Notes: generated by a model from the sequence alone, not told the origin. DNA of 64,000 bases from Aromatoleum toluclasticum ATCC 700605 (GCF_000378245.1 NZ_KB899494.1:310001-374000); one strand, 5' to 3'. Positions 26,524-35,864 are shown, counted from the stretch's first letter. Numbers and translations are program-made.

Positions 26524-27941
26524 ACGGCTCGGGGCATCCCGTCGTGGTGTTGCGCGTCGACCGCGAGGCGGGGCGACACACCGGTCATCCGCGCCATCTG
26601 CACCCGGCGCTCGACTTGCTGTATGTGCAGGCCGGACTGGAGGACACGCTGAAGGTCGCGGTGCCGCTGCTCGATGGCTGGTTGGGGGATTTCTCCGTCG
26701 ATGCGTATGTTGCGCGCGTGCTGGCCCTGCTGCCGCGTGTCGCAGTGATCCGCGCCGTGACCTGGTGCCTGGAGGAGTCGGTGCGCGTCGCGGCGGCACT
26801 GCGCGCGGCCGGCGTCGTCACGATCGCGATCGGGCAACAGGTGCAGCACGTGGCGCGGGCGCGCTTTCGCGGCTGGGGCGAGGCCTACGACCTCGCGTTG
26901 CCGGGCGAGCCGGAGGAGGAGGCGCCGCGCTTGGCGCTGCGCGTGCTGGCGGGTGAGGACCTTGCGGCCCTGCGTGAGGAATGCCGGCGGCGCATGAATG
27001 CGGGCGAGATCGCGCTCGTGGAGGCGCCGGATGCGCTGCCGCGGCCGCGCTTCGGGCGTGATGCGCTGAAGGAGTATGCGTTCCCGTTCCCGGTGCGCGG
27101 CCGGCCGGTGTCGCGCTGGGGCTACGTGCTCACCGCCTGGGGTTGCCCGCGGCCGTGCCGCCACTGCACGGCCATCGTGCGCAAGAGCGTCGGGCGGGAC
27201 CTGCGGGTGCGCGCGGTCGCCGACGTGGTCGACGAGGTGCTCGCGCTGAAGGCCGCCGGCGCGCAGGCGATTGCCTTTGAGGATGATTCGCTGCTGGTGC
27301 ATCGCGGTCGCTTCCTGCAGCTGGCCGAAGAGCTGGTGCGCCGCGGGGTCGATTTGCCGTGGATGGCGAATGCGCGTCCCGACGAGCTCGATGCGGAGCG
27401 GGTGGCCGCGGCGGCCGCCGCCGGGGCGGTGCTGCTGAAGGTCGGCGTAGACAGCGGGTCGGCGCGGCTGATCGAGCGCTTGGGCAAGACTGCGGACGGG
27501 GCGGGCTGGATTGCGGCGACGGAAGCGGCCTTCGAACGGTTGGACCGCGCCGGTGTCGGTTCGGTGGCGCTGTTCATGGTCGGCATGCCGGACGAGACGG
27601 AGGACGACGCCGAGGGTACCTTGGCGCTGGCACGGCGCATCCGCCCGGATTACCTGCAGATGCAGATCTACCGCCCGTATCCGGACGTTCCCCTGTGGGG
27701 CGAGCTGCCGCCGCAGCTGCGCACGCACGGCGCCGACTACCATTACCTGACGCCCGCGAGCAGCTGCAGCCGCATTCCGCCGGCGGCGCTGACGGCCCTG
27801 CAGCGCCGCTTCTACCGGGCCTTCTACCTGCGCCCGGGCTTCGTGGCGCGCCACCTCGCGCGCCACTGGCGGCATTACCTGTCGCCGGCCGGACTGGCGC
27901 GCGCGCCCGGTGCGTTGGCGTACCTGCTGCGCGGCGCCTGA
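26520..27941 (+). CDS. Radical SAM protein with B12-binding-like N-terminal region
   Basis: A 473-residue protein started at the ATG overlapping the aminotransferase stop (ATGA). The 4Fe-4S cluster motif is at C209-x3-C213-x2-C216, within GCPRPCRHC. A TIM-barrel region follows with AFEDDSLLV, WMANARPDEL and a KVGVDSGS motif; FMVGMPDETEDD is the late barrel signature of B12-type radical SAM enzymes. The first 190 residues lie where cobalamin-binding domains usually sit, but I see no clear DxHxxG motif, so B12 binding is doubtful. The reaction and substrate are unknown; the context suggests a modified sugar or small metabolite. Confidence 0.8.
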   Translation: MNGSGHPVVVLRVDREAGRHTGHPRHLHPALDLLYVQAGLEDTLKVAVPLLDGWLGDFSVDAYVARVLALLPRVAVIRAVTWCLEESVRVAAALRAAGVVTIAIGQQVQHVARARFRGWGEAYDLALPGEPEEEAPRLALRVLAGEDLAALREECRRRMNAGEIALVEAPDALPRPRFGRDALKEYAFPFPVRGRPVSRWGYVLTAWGCPRPCRHCTAIVRKSVGRDLRVRAVADVVDEVLALKAAGAQAIAFEDDSLLVHRGRFLQLAEELVRRGVDLPWMANARPDELDAERVAAAAAAGAVLLKVGVDSGSARLIERLGKTADGAGWIAATEAAFERLDRAGVGSVALFMVGMPDETEDDAEGTLALARRIRPDYLQMQIYRPYPDVPLWGELPPQLRTHGADYHYLTPASSCSRIPPAALTALQRRFYRAFYLRPGFVARHLARHWRHYLSPAGLARAPGALAYLLRGA

Positions 27942-27955
27942 GAATATGGCAATGA

Positions 27956-27974
27956 GCCCGGCGCGTGGCCGGGC
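27956..27974. terminator. Hairpin between convergent genes
   Basis: A perfect 7-bp GC stem (gcccggc, gccgggc) with a 5-base loop lies between the radical-SAM gene and the convergent DUF2249 gene. There is no T tract, so termination is only suggested by position. Confidence 0.4.
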
Positions 27975-27985
27975 CCATTCGGGGC

Positions 27986-28330
27986 TTAGTGTCCCGAGCA
28001 GCCGCAGCCACCGCCGCCGCCACCGCAGCCGCCGCCCTGGGGTGCCGGGATCGGAGCGGGTTCCTGGTCGCGTGCGCCGAGCTGGATGCGGAAGTCGATG
28101 ACGATGTTGCCCGGCTCGCGCGCGACGTATGCGATCGCGATCTGCGCGCCGTAGCGCTGCTGGATCTGGCCGAGCAGCGGCAGGGGGTCATGGTCGTTCA
28201 CGAAGCGCATCGTCTCGCCGTCCTCGAGAGATTCGAGGGCGCCGAAGATCGCGGCGTGGCGGAAGCGTTTGGCGACGCCGCGGGCGTCGAAGGGAAAGAC
28301 GGTGTTGTCGAGGATGGGCAGCTCGCTCAT
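27986..28330 (-). CDS. DUF2249 protein with Gly/Cys/His tail
   Basis: A 114-residue protein. Residues 1-85 match the DUF2249 pattern: a start of ILDNTVFPFDARG, then a segment with FGALESLEDGETMRFVNDHDPLPL. The family is small and cytosolic, often near nitric-oxide or hemerythrin genes, and has no settled function. The last 15 residues are unusual: a glycine run with three cysteines, ending SGH, which could bind metal. I chose the ATG at 28330; the longer frame upstream has no family similarity. It converges on the radical-SAM gene and diverges from the sensory GGDEF-EAL gene. Confidence 0.75.
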   Translation of the reverse strand: MSELPILDNTVFPFDARGVAKRFRHAAIFGALESLEDGETMRFVNDHDPLPLLGQIQQRYGAQIAIAYVAREPGNIVIDFRIQLGARDQEPAPIPAPQGGGCGGGGGGCGCSGH

Positions 28331-28679
28331 GAGCAGGGTCTCCGGTTTGGGGCGGCGAAAAGCGTATGAAAGGGGTGCTACAGGGTTCCGATCGTAGGCG
28401 GCAGAGGGGGGCTGCGCCTTGAGCCAGAACAAGAATCGACCCTTTGCCGCGCGGGGGTGGGGAGGTGCCGCGCGCTGCGTGCGGTATGACAATGTGCCGG
28501 GTTTTGTTCCGTGTGTTATCTTTAGATAAAACAAGAACATATTCGAGCAAAGAGGATGAGGCGAGCTGGGCGAAGTCCTTTCGGGTGTCGGAGACCCGAG
28601 GCGATGGGCAATATCGCTGTGCTGCGCTGCAGCATGCGGGGCGTTGTTGCGGGCGTGTGCCCGGATCAGCGAGGGGGCG
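28331..28679. promoter_or_regulatory. Divergent intergenic region with an inverted repeat
   Basis: This 349-base stretch lies between the DUF2249 gene and the divergent GGDEF-EAL gene and must hold both promoters. It contains an AT-rich imperfect palindrome around 28514-28533 (tgttatc, ttta, gataaaaca), unusual in such GC-rich DNA. It could be an operator, but it does not match the FNR/DNR consensus. I see no gene in it. Confidence 0.35.
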
Positions 28680-31600
28680 ATGCGCGCTAGCGACCGGTCG
28701 ACGCCGTCGGCGACGGGCGCGCGGAAACGCATGCGCCTGGGCTTGCGCGGCCGCTATACCCTGTACGGCGCCGCGCTGACCACGCTGGTCGTGGTCGTGA
28801 TGGCGGTTTTGTCGTATTTCAACGCGCGCGCCCTGGTGCACGGAATCGCCGCGGGGCACCTCACTCAGATTGCAAGTGCCGTGTCGGAACGCATCGAGCG
28901 CACGCTGGACCTTGCGCATCGCGAAACGGCTGCGCTTGCCGGGCAGCCCCTGCTGTCGAACGCGCTGCTCGATTCGCAGGGGCGCGATGCCTATCTGCGC
29001 CCCTTCCTGGCCCGGCACACGTTGCCGGCGTCCCTCGACTACAACCTGGTCGTGACCGACTACCGTGGTGACCCGGTCGCCGCCCGCAAGGCGCCGCGGA
29101 GTTTCCGTGGCGAGGCGTGGCTGTCGGACAAGGTGCTGCGCGGCGAAACCTATGCCGCCATCGACCGGCGTGACGCCGATGCCGTGCTGCGCGTTGCGGT
29201 CCCCATCTTCGTCAATGCCACGGGCACCTTCGAGGGGGCGTTGGTGTTCGAGGCGAATCTCGGTCAGTGGTTGCGGAGTGCCGGTTCGCCCTTCGATCTG
29301 CATGACGACGGCCTTGCGGAGGCGGCACTGACCGCGGGTGGAGGCATGGTCGTGCAGCGCAGCTTCCCGGGCAATTCGGCGCGGCGGGTGTCGAGTTCGC
29401 ACGCGGTGAACTCGGGTCTGCCCCTGTCGGAGCCCTTGCTCGTGAGCGTGAGCATGGATGCCGAGGTGTTCGAACAACCGATCGAGGCGCTGCTCGCCGA
29501 GCACGTGGGATGGGGCCTGGTCGCGATCCTGCTGGTCGGGGCGGCCAGCCGCGCGCTTGCGCGCGCACAGACGCGCCGTATAGAGGAGCTTGCCCGCGAG
29601 GCGCGCGAAGTCGCGCTGACGGGGCGGCCGCGCCAGGGATTCAGTGCGGGGCTCTTCGGCAACGACGAGGTCGGAGATCTCGCGGCGAGCCTGGTGCGCC
29701 TGCTCGAGAACCTGAAGGCGCACGAGAGCGAGCTGGAATCCCTGGTCGAGGAGCGTACTGCCGACCTGAACCGTGCTCAGGCGATCGCGCATGTCGGGAG
29801 CTGGGTCTACCTGCCGTGGGAGCCGCGGCTCGAGCTGTCGGCCGAGACGCGCCGGCTGTTCGGTTTGCCGGGCGATCGACGGCCGTCGTGGGAGATCCTG
29901 CTGGAGGCCGTGCATTCCGAGGATCGCGCGATGGTACAGAGGGCGTGGAAGCGGGTGATCGCCGGGGAGCCCTTCTGCATCGAGCATCGTGTGCTGCTGG
30001 ACGGGGAGGTGCGCTGGGTGCGCGAGATCGCCGAGCGCATCGTGATCCCGGGCGAGCCGCCACGCTGCGTCGGCACGGTGGAAGACATCACGGAACGGCG
30101 TCTGACCGAGGCGCGCATGCGCGAAGCGATGGTGGTGTTCTCGGCGTCGAGCCAGGGCATCATGACGATGGATGCGGAAGGCACGATCACGTCGGTCAAT
30201 CCGGCTTTTTGCCGCATCACGGGCTACGTGGCCGAGGAGGTGCTCGGGCGCAAGTCCACGGTCTTCGGGGCCGGACGCCAGGACGAGGCCTTCCATGACG
30301 CGATGTGGTCGGCGCTCGCGATGTGCGGCGAGTGGGAGGGGGAGGTTTGGAACCGGCGCCGCAGCGGGGAGATCTACCCGCAATGGCTGACGATGTCGGC
30401 GGTGCACGGGGAACAGGACGGCGTGCTCGAATATGTCGCGATGTTCAGCGACATCACCGAGCGCAAGCAGCACGAGGACGAGATCTGGCGCCAGGCCAAC
30501 TTCGACGCGCTGACCGGGCTGGCCAACCGCAGCCTGCTGTATGACCGTCTCGATCGCGCGCTCGTGCATGCGCGCCGCAACGGCAGCAAGGCGGGACTGT
30601 TGTTCCTGGACCTCGACGGCTTCAAGTGGGTGAACGACACGCTCGGCCACGACGTCGGCGACGGGCTGCTCGTCGAGGTCGCGCGCCGCCTCAAGGGCTG
30701 CGTGCGCGAGCAGGACACGGTGGCGCGTCTGGGCGGGGACGAGTTCACGATCGTGATCGGCGACCTGCTGGACGCCGAGGACTTGCGCACGGTCGGCGAG
30801 AAGGTGCTGGGTGTGCTGGAGGAGCCGATCGCGCTGGCGGGCACGCGGCACCAGATCTCGGGCAGCATGGGCATCACGGTATTCCCGGACGATGGCGAGG
30901 ACGTGCACAGCCTGCTGCGCAACGCTGACATCGCGATGTACAAGTCCAAGCAGAACGGCAAGAACCGCTTCCATTTCTATGCGCGCGAGATGCAGTGCGA
31001 TGCGCTCAAGCGCATGCAGATCGAGGCGGATCTGCGCACGGCGCTGGCGCAGGACGAATTCACGCTCGAATACCAGCCCATCGTCGTCGCCGACAGCGGC
31101 GAACTGTTCGGGGCCGAGGCGCTGATCCGTTGGACGCACCCGCAGCTCGGGTCGGTGCCGCCTTCGGATTTCGTTCCGGTGGCCGAGGATAGCGGCCTGA
31201 TCGTGCCGATCGGCGCATGGGTGTTGCGCGAGGCCGTACGCCAGATGCACGCCTGGCGCCTCGTCGGTCATGTCTTGCAGCATCTGGCCGTCAACGTGTC
31301 GGGGGTGCAGTTCCGCGATCCGGCGCTGCCCGAGCTGGTCGCCGAGGTGATGGACGGCTACGCGGTGGCGTCGGGGGCGCTGACGCTGGAGATCTGCGAA
31401 TCGGTGATGGTGGACGCCAACAGCGCCACCGAGAAACGCATGCGTGTGCTGAAGGATCAGGGGGTCGCGTATTCGCTCGACGACTTCGGCACCGGGTATT
31501 CGTCGCTGTCGTACCTGAAGCGCTTTCCGGTCGACATCGTCAAGATCGACCGTAGCTTCGTGCGCGATTGTCCTGACGACCGCAGCGACACACACCTGGT

Positions 31601-31820
31601 CGAGGCCATCATCAACATGGCGCACAGCCTCGACCTGAAGGTGGTCGCGGAAGGTGTCGAGACGCAGGCGCAGGCGGATTTCCTGCGCGAGCGGGGGTGC
31701 GACTACCTGCAGGGCTACCTGATCGCGAAACCGCTGCGCGCGGATGCGTTCGAGGGGCTGCTGCGCCGCAGCGTGTCGCCTGCAGGCCCTGCGGGTGTCG
31801 CGCTGGCGGCGGCGGGGTGA
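28680..31820 (+). CDS. Membrane sensor with HAMP-like linker, two PAS domains, GGDEF and EAL
   Basis: A 1046-residue c-di-GMP turnover protein started at the ATG preceded by gaggggg. A membrane helix (about 27-47) and a second near 270-290 bracket a periplasmic sensor of about 220 residues. A HAMP-like linker and two PAS domains follow (PAS_3 type about 365-470, second about 475-590). The GGDEF domain has an intact ARLGGDEF site with an REQD inhibitory site just upstream. The EAL domain has GAEALIRW and DDFGTGYSS. Both catalytic sites look intact, so it may make or break c-di-GMP according to its input. The ligand is unknown. It stands alone, divergent from the DUF2249 gene. Confidence 0.9.
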   Translation: MRASDRSTPSATGARKRMRLGLRGRYTLYGAALTTLVVVVMAVLSYFNARALVHGIAAGHLTQIASAVSERIERTLDLAHRETAALAGQPLLSNALLDSQGRDAYLRPFLARHTLPASLDYNLVVTDYRGDPVAARKAPRSFRGEAWLSDKVLRGETYAAIDRRDADAVLRVAVPIFVNATGTFEGALVFEANLGQWLRSAGSPFDLHDDGLAEAALTAGGGMVVQRSFPGNSARRVSSSHAVNSGLPLSEPLLVSVSMDAEVFEQPIEALLAEHVGWGLVAILLVGAASRALARAQTRRIEELAREAREVALTGRPRQGFSAGLFGNDEVGDLAASLVRLLENLKAHESELESLVEERTADLNRAQAIAHVGSWVYLPWEPRLELSAETRRLFGLPGDRRPSWEILLEAVHSEDRAMVQRAWKRVIAGEPFCIEHRVLLDGEVRWVREIAERIVIPGEPPRCVGTVEDITERRLTEARMREAMVVFSASSQGIMTMDAEGTITSVNPAFCRITGYVAEEVLGRKSTVFGAGRQDEAFHDAMWSALAMCGEWEGEVWNRRRSGEIYPQWLTMSAVHGEQDGVLEYVAMFSDITERKQHEDEIWRQANFDALTGLANRSLLYDRLDRALVHARRNGSKAGLLFLDLDGFKWVNDTLGHDVGDGLLVEVARRLKGCVREQDTVARLGGDEFTIVIGDLLDAEDLRTVGEKVLGVLEEPIALAGTRHQISGSMGITVFPDDGEDVHSLLRNADIAMYKSKQNGKNRFHFYAREMQCDALKRMQIEADLRTALAQDEFTLEYQPIVVADSGELFGAEALIRWTHPQLGSVPPSDFVPVAEDSGLIVPIGAWVLREAVRQMHAWRLVGHVLQHLAVNVSGVQFRDPALPELVAEVMDGYAVASGALTLEICESVMVDANSATEKRMRVLKDQGVAYSLDDFGTGYSSLSYLKRFPVDIVKIDRSFVRDCPDDRSDTHLVEAIINMAHSLDLKVVAEGVETQAQADFLRERGCDYLQGYLIAKPLRADAFEGLLRRSVSPAGPAGVALAAAG

Positions 31821-31842
31821 GAGGGCCGGGTGAGGGGGCGGC

Positions 31843-32904
31843 TCAGTCCGTGTATTCGAAGCGCACGCGCTTGACGTTGCACAGCAGTTCGTAGGCGATC
31901 GTGTTCGCCGCCTCGGCGATGCGGTTCACGGGGATGTTGTTGCCCCACAGTTCGACGCGGCTGCCCAGCCGCGCGTCGGGCAGGTCGGTGAGGTCGACGG
32001 TGAGCATGTCCATCGACACGCGGCCGATCAGGCGCGTGCGCAGGTCGTCGACGGCGACCGGGGTGCCGTCCGGAACGGTGCGCGGGTAGCCGTCGGCGTA
32101 GCCCATCGCAACAAGGCCGACGCGGGTCGGGCGCTCGGCGTGGAAGCGGGCGCCGTAGCCGAGCGGTGCGCCGGCGGGGATCTCGCGTATGGCCATCACC
32201 GCGCTCTCGAGCGTCATCACCGGGCGCAGGCCATTTGCTGCGCCAGGCATGGGGTCGGCGCCGTACAGCAGGATGCCGGGACGCCCCCAGTCGCGGTGGG
32301 CGTCGGGCCAGCCGAGGATGGCGCCGGAGTTGGCGAGGCTGCGCGGACCGGGCAGGTCGCGCGTGGCGGCGTCGAAGGCGGCGACCTGCTCGGGTGTGGA
32401 CAGGACGTGAGGTTCGTCGGCGCGCGCGAAGTGGGTCATCAGCGTGATGTTGCCGACCCGGCCGTTGTCCTTGAGGCGTTGCCACGCGGCGCGCAGCTCG
32501 TGCGGCATGAAGCCGGCGCGGTTCATGCCGCTGTTGACCTTGAGCCATACGTCGAGCGGCAGCGCCGGCTTCGCATGGTCGATGATGCGTATCTGCTCGG
32601 CGTGGTGCACGACCATCCACAGGTCGTGGCGCACGACCTCGTCGAGTTCGTCGGCGTCGAAGATGCCTTCGAGCAGCAGGATGGGCTGGTCGATGCCGGC
32701 CGCGCGCAGTTCCAGCGCTTCCTCGAGGAAGGCGACGGCGAAGCCGTCGACCTCCGGCGCGAGGGCGCGCGCGCAGGCGACGGCGCCGTGGCCGTAGGCG
32801 TTGGCCTTGACGACGGCAAGTGCCCGGCCGCCGTGGCGGCTGCGGGCGAGGCGGTAGTTGTGACGCAGGGCGTCGAGATCGATCAGTGCGCGGGCGGGTC
32901 TCAT
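31843..32904 (-). CDS. dadX: Alanine racemase, probably catabolic (DadX type)
   Basis: A 353-residue fold-type III PLP enzyme that interconverts L- and D-alanine. The PLP lysine is K33 in [10 protein letters not shown], and the second catalytic tyrosine is probably in [17 protein letters not shown] and [11 protein letters not shown] near the C terminus are also typical. It overlaps dadA by 4 bases (ATGA), the arrangement of catabolic dad operons, so it should feed D-alanine to the dehydrogenase rather than serve only cell-wall synthesis. If no other alr exists in the genome it could do both. Confidence 0.92.
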   Translation of the reverse strand: MRPARALIDLDALRHNYRLARSRHGGRALAVVKANAYGHGAVACARALAPEVDGFAVAFLEEALELRAAGIDQPILLLEGIFDADELDEVVRHDLWMVVHHAEQIRIIDHAKPALPLDVWLKVNSGMNRAGFMPHELRAAWQRLKDNGRVGNITLMTHFARADEPHVLSTPEQVAAFDAATRDLPGPRSLANSGAILGWPDAHRDWGRPGILLYGADPMPGAANGLRPVMTLESAVMAIREIPAGAPLGYGARFHAERPTRVGLVAMGYADGYPRTVPDGTPVAVDDLRTRLIGRVSMDMLTVDLTDLPDARLGSRVELWGNNIPVNRIAEAANTIAYELLCNVKRVRFEYTD

Positions 32905-34202
32905 GCGACGGGGGACAAGTTAAGGCCTTGCGAGCGGGAAGCCGCTACTTTGCCATAACGCGCGAGTCCCAAGTCGGAATGACGGATCGCAGGCTGCTTG
33001 CCGGTGACCAGATCGGCGACCAGTTGCCCGGAGCCGCAGGCCATCGTCCAGCCGAGGGTGCCGTGGCCGGTGTTGAGGTAGAGCTGCGGATAGGCGGTTG
33101 CGCCGACGACGGGGGTGCCGTCCGGCGTCATCGGGCGCAGGCCGGTCCAGAATTCCGCTGCGGGCAGGTCGCCGCCGCCGGGGAAGAGGTCGCCGACGAC
33201 CATTTCCAGCGTCTCGCGGCGGCGCGGGTTGAGCGAGAGGTCGAAGCCGGCGAGTTCGGCCATGCCGCCGACACGGATGCGGTCGTCGAAGCGGGTGATG
33301 GCGATCTTGTAGGTCTCGTCGAGCACCGTGGATACCGGCGCCTTCGCCGCGTCGACGAGCGGCACGGTGAGCGAATAGCCCTTCAGCGGATACACCGGCA
33401 GGTCGAGGCCCAGCGGCTTGAGCATCTGGCGCGAGTAGCTGCCCAGCGCGAGCACGTAGCGGTCGGCCGCGAGCACCTCGTCGCCGACCTGCACGCCGAT
33501 GACGTCGCCGCCGCCGACGAGCACTTCGCGGATGTCCTGGCCGAAGCGGAACTCAACGCCCAGTTCGCGCGCCTTTTCGGCGAGCCGCGTGGTGAACAGC
33601 TGGCAGTCGCCCGTTTCGTCGTTGGGCAGGCGCAGGCCGCCGGCAAGCTTGTCGCGCACTGCGGCGAGTGCCGGCTCGGCGCTCGCCAGCGCTTGGCGGT
33701 CGAGCACTTCGAAGGGTACGCCGCATTCCTTCAGCACCTCGATGTCGCGCGCCGCGGCGTCGACCTGGGCCTGGCTGCGGAAGAGCTGCAGCGTGCCGCG
33801 CGTGCGTTCCTCGTAGCTGATGCCGGTGTCGGCTCGCAGGTCGCGCAGCACGTCGCGGCTGTACTCGGACAGGCGCATCATGCGTTCCTTGTTCACGGCG
33901 TAGCGGTCGGCGGTGCAGTTCTTCAGCATCTCGGCCATCCAGCGCAGCTGGAAGAGGCTGCCGTCGGCGCGGATCGCGAGCGGGGCGTGGCGCTGGAATA
34001 GCCACTTGACCGCCTTCAGCGGGATGCCGGGCGCGGCCCACGGGGTCGAATAGCCGGGCGAGACCTGGCCGGCGTTGGCGTAGCTGGTTTCGAGCGCCGG
34101 CGCGGGCTGGCGGTCGATGACCGTGACCTGGGCGCCGCTGCGGGCGAGGTAGTACGCGGTGGTGGTGCCGACGACGCCGCTGCCGAGGACGAGAACGCGC
34201 AT
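32901..34202 (-). CDS. dadA: D-amino acid dehydrogenase, FAD-dependent small subunit
   Basis: A 433-residue flavoprotein that oxidises D-alanine and other D-amino acids to 2-oxo acids at the inner membrane and passes electrons to the quinone pool. The FAD-binding GxGxxG lies at residues 7-12, followed by [19 protein letters not shown], a hallmark of Dad[12 protein letters not shown] and [17 protein letters not shown] close the chain. The length is normal. It is the first gene of dadA-dadX and is divergent from an Lrp-type regulator, the known control arrangement for this operon in proteobacteria. Confidence 0.95.
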   Translation of the reverse strand: MRVLVLGSGVVGTTTAYYLARSGAQVTVIDRQPAPALETSYANAGQVSPGYSTPWAAPGIPLKAVKWLFQRHAPLAIRADGSLFQLRWMAEMLKNCTADRYAVNKERMMRLSEYSRDVLRDLRADTGISYEERTRGTLQLFRSQAQVDAAARDIEVLKECGVPFEVLDRQALASAEPALAAVRDKLAGGLRLPNDETGDCQLFTTRLAEKARELGVEFRFGQDIREVLVGGGDVIGVQVGDEVLAADRYVLALGSYSRQMLKPLGLDLPVYPLKGYSLTVPLVDAAKAPVSTVLDETYKIAITRFDDRIRVGGMAELAGFDLSLNPRRRETLEMVVGDLFPGGGDLPAAEFWTGLRPMTPDGTPVVGATAYPQLYLNTGHGTLGWTMACGSGQLVADLVTGKQPAIRHSDLGLARYGKVAASRSQGLNLSPVA

Positions 34203-34336
34203 GTTTGTCTCCGTGGATTTCGATGCATTGAATATCGCCAGTCTATTGATGGTTTGATAGTGAAATTCACCTGAATTGACGCTTCACTCAGTGGATTGAC
34301 GTATATTCAGCCGGTGTTTTCCTACGGAACAGTGAA
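34203..34336. promoter_or_regulatory. dadA / lrp divergent control region
   Basis: This 134-base AT-richer spacer holds both promoters. It shows attgacg twice with a 20-base step (from about 34275 and 34295), and tgaatat near dadA facing atattca near lrp. Repeated AT-rich half-sites fit cooperative binding by an Lrp-family octamer, but the exact operator is inferred. Confidence 0.45.
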
Positions 34337-34801
34337 ATGCGCGAACTCGACCGCATCGACCGCAAGATCCTCGATCTGCTGCAGAAGGACGGCCGGATTC
34401 CGATGACCGATCTGGCGGCGAAGATCGGTCTGTCGGCGACGCCGTGCACCGAGCGCGTGCGGCGCCTGGAGCGTGAAGGCGTGATCACCGGCTACCACGC
34501 GCACGTGAATCCGCATGCGCTGGGCAAGAACCTGCTGGTGTTCGTCGAGATCAAGCTGTCGGCGAAGTCGGGCGAGGTGTTCGATCGCGTGAAGAAGGAG
34601 CTGAGCTTCGTGCCCGAGGTGATGGAGTGTCATCTCGTGTCGGGCGACTTCGACTATCTCGTGAAGGCGCGCATCACCGAGATGGGCGAATACCGGCGTC
34701 TGCTCGGCAACATCCTGCTCAAACTGCCGTCGGCGGCGGAGTCGCGCAGCTACGTGGTGATGGAGGAGCTGAAGGAGACGCTGTACATCCCGGCCGAGTG
34801 A
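34337..34801 (+). CDS. lrp: Lrp/AsnC-family transcriptional regulator of the dad operon
   Basis: A 154-residue regulator. The N-terminal winged helix-turn-helix (about 5-60) contains ILDLLQKDGRIPMTDLAAKIGLS and TPCTERVRRLE. The C-terminal RAM domain (about 65-150) binds amino-acid effectors, with the VMECHLVSGDFDYLVK signature. The sequence is very close to enteric Lrp. Being divergent from dadA, it probably controls dadA-dadX in response to alanine or leucine and perhaps itself. Whether it is the global Lrp or a local paralogue cannot be settled here. Confidence 0.9.
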   Translation: MRELDRIDRKILDLLQKDGRIPMTDLAAKIGLSATPCTERVRRLEREGVITGYHAHVNPHALGKNLLVFVEIKLSAKSGEVFDRVKKELSFVPEVMECHLVSGDFDYLVKARITEMGEYRRLLGNILLKLPSAAESRSYVVMEELKETLYIPAE

Positions 34802-34807
34802 GCGGCC

Positions 34808-35533
34808 TCAGATCAGGCCGGGGATGTCGGGGCGGAACAGGCTGTCGGCGATCGGCGCGTCGTATTCGACCGACTCGATGACCGAGTGGCCGGTGTAGCG
34901 TCCCATCGCGTAGTGGTGTTCGACGGCGGCGTAGAGACGGCCGTCCGTTGTGCGGAAGTCCTCATACACGGTACCGAACACCATCTCGCTGCCGCCCGGG
35001 TGGGTGAGGATGCCGCGCGAGCGCAGGATGCGGCCCGACTCGGGGTCGACTTCGGCGACCACGCGCAGCTTGTCGCCGAGCGGCATTTCGACGAAGTGCA
35101 GGCGCGTGTCGCCGATGCGGTGCTCGCCGCCGTCGCGCAGTTGCTCGCGTGCCGCGAGCAGGTTCCACGGCAGGGCGACACGTGCCGCCTGCAGGATCAG
35201 CGCGCTGCGGAAGGCCTCGCTCATCGGCCTGCTGCTCTGCCAGGCTGCCGGGCCGTCGATGATGCGGGTCTCGACGCCGGAACGGTAGTGGATCTCGATG
35301 CGGAAGCGTTCGGCGCCGCGGTAGGCGCGCAGCAGTGTGCCCTCGCCGCGGCTGTGCGAGAGCGTGCGTCCGCGTTGCAGGATGGAGCTGGGCAGCGTGA
35401 GCGTGCCGTAGGCGCGTTCGATGCGTTCGAGCAGGGGGCCGAGTTCGGCCGCGCCTGCCGCGCCGGCGAAGACCAGCACCGTTGCAGCGACGAGCAGCCG
35501 CAGCCAGGATGCCGGGCCCGACACGCCGCGCAT
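34808..35533 (-). CDS. Exported LolA-like protein of unknown function
   Basis: A 241-residue protein with a clear signal peptide (about 10-28, ending AGAAGA). The body is rich in beta-strand patterns: an early SSILQRGRTLSHSRGEG stretch, a YRGAERFRIEIHYRSGVETRIIDG segment, and later FVEMPLGDKLRVVAEVDPESGRIL. This order resembles LolA/LolB-like folds that carry lipids or lipoproteins, but I see no decisive motif. It starts 4 bases after the EF-hand gene and is probably co-transcribed with it. The partner or cargo is unknown. Confidence 0.6.
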   Translation of the reverse strand: MRGVSGPASWLRLLVAATVLVFAGAAGAAELGPLLERIERAYGTLTLPSSILQRGRTLSHSRGEGTLLRAYRGAERFRIEIHYRSGVETRIIDGPAAWQSSRPMSEAFRSALILQAARVALPWNLLAAREQLRDGGEHRIGDTRLHFVEMPLGDKLRVVAEVDPESGRILRSRGILTHPGGSEMVFGTVYEDFRTTDGRLYAAVEHHYAMGRYTGHSVIESVEYDAPIADSLFRPDIPGLI

Positions 35534-35537
35534 CGCC

Positions 35538-35864
35538 TTATTCCTTCTTCCAGCGGTTGTGACCGATGAATTCTTCCCAGTCGAGGAAGCCGTCGCGGTT
35601 CTTGTCGAGCTGGTCGAAATTGTCGTTCAGGTAGGGGCGGGCGTTGACTTCCTCGCGCGACAGCTTGCCGTCCTTGTTGGCGTCGGCGCTGTCGAAGCGC
35701 TCGATGGCCTTTTGGCGCGCAGCGCGGCCGACCTCGCCGAGGTGGTCGTCGCGGTCGAGCGAGGGAATGCGCGACTGGGCTGCCGCGGTGAGAGGGGTCG
35801 CCAAGGGGGCGGCCAGCGCGAGCGCGAGCAGGGTGGCGGCCAGGGGGTGGGCTGGGGAGTTCAT
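35538..35864 (-). CDS. Exported EF-hand calcium-binding protein
   Basis: A 108-residue protein with a signal peptide (about 8-29, ending TAAAQ). Two consecutive EF-hand loops are seen: DANKDGKLSREE at about 61-72 and DKNRDGFLDWEE at about 88-99. Both keep the acidic ligands at positions 1, 3, 5 and 12, so each should bind calcium in the periplasm. I chose the ATG at 35864 because it begins the signal peptide. It sits immediately upstream of the LolA-like gene on the same strand and is divergent from the porin gene. Its target is unknown. Confidence 0.8.
   Translation of the reverse strand: MNSPAHPLAATLLALALAAPLATPLTAAAQSRIPSLDRDDHLGEVGRAARQKAIERFDSADANKDGKLSREEVNARPYLNDNFDQLDKNRDGFLDWEEFIGHNRWKKE

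Noticed and set aside
28331-28679. FNR/DNR-type anaerobic box upstream of the DUF2249 gene
   Set aside because: The AT-rich palindrome does not match TTGAT-N4-ATCAA.
28188-31625. Open frame of over 1100 codons on the minus strand opposite the GGDEF-EAL gene
   Set aside because: It mirrors a real gene with clear PAS, GGDEF and EAL motifs. Long antisense frames are expected at this GC content, and its translation has no recognisable motif.
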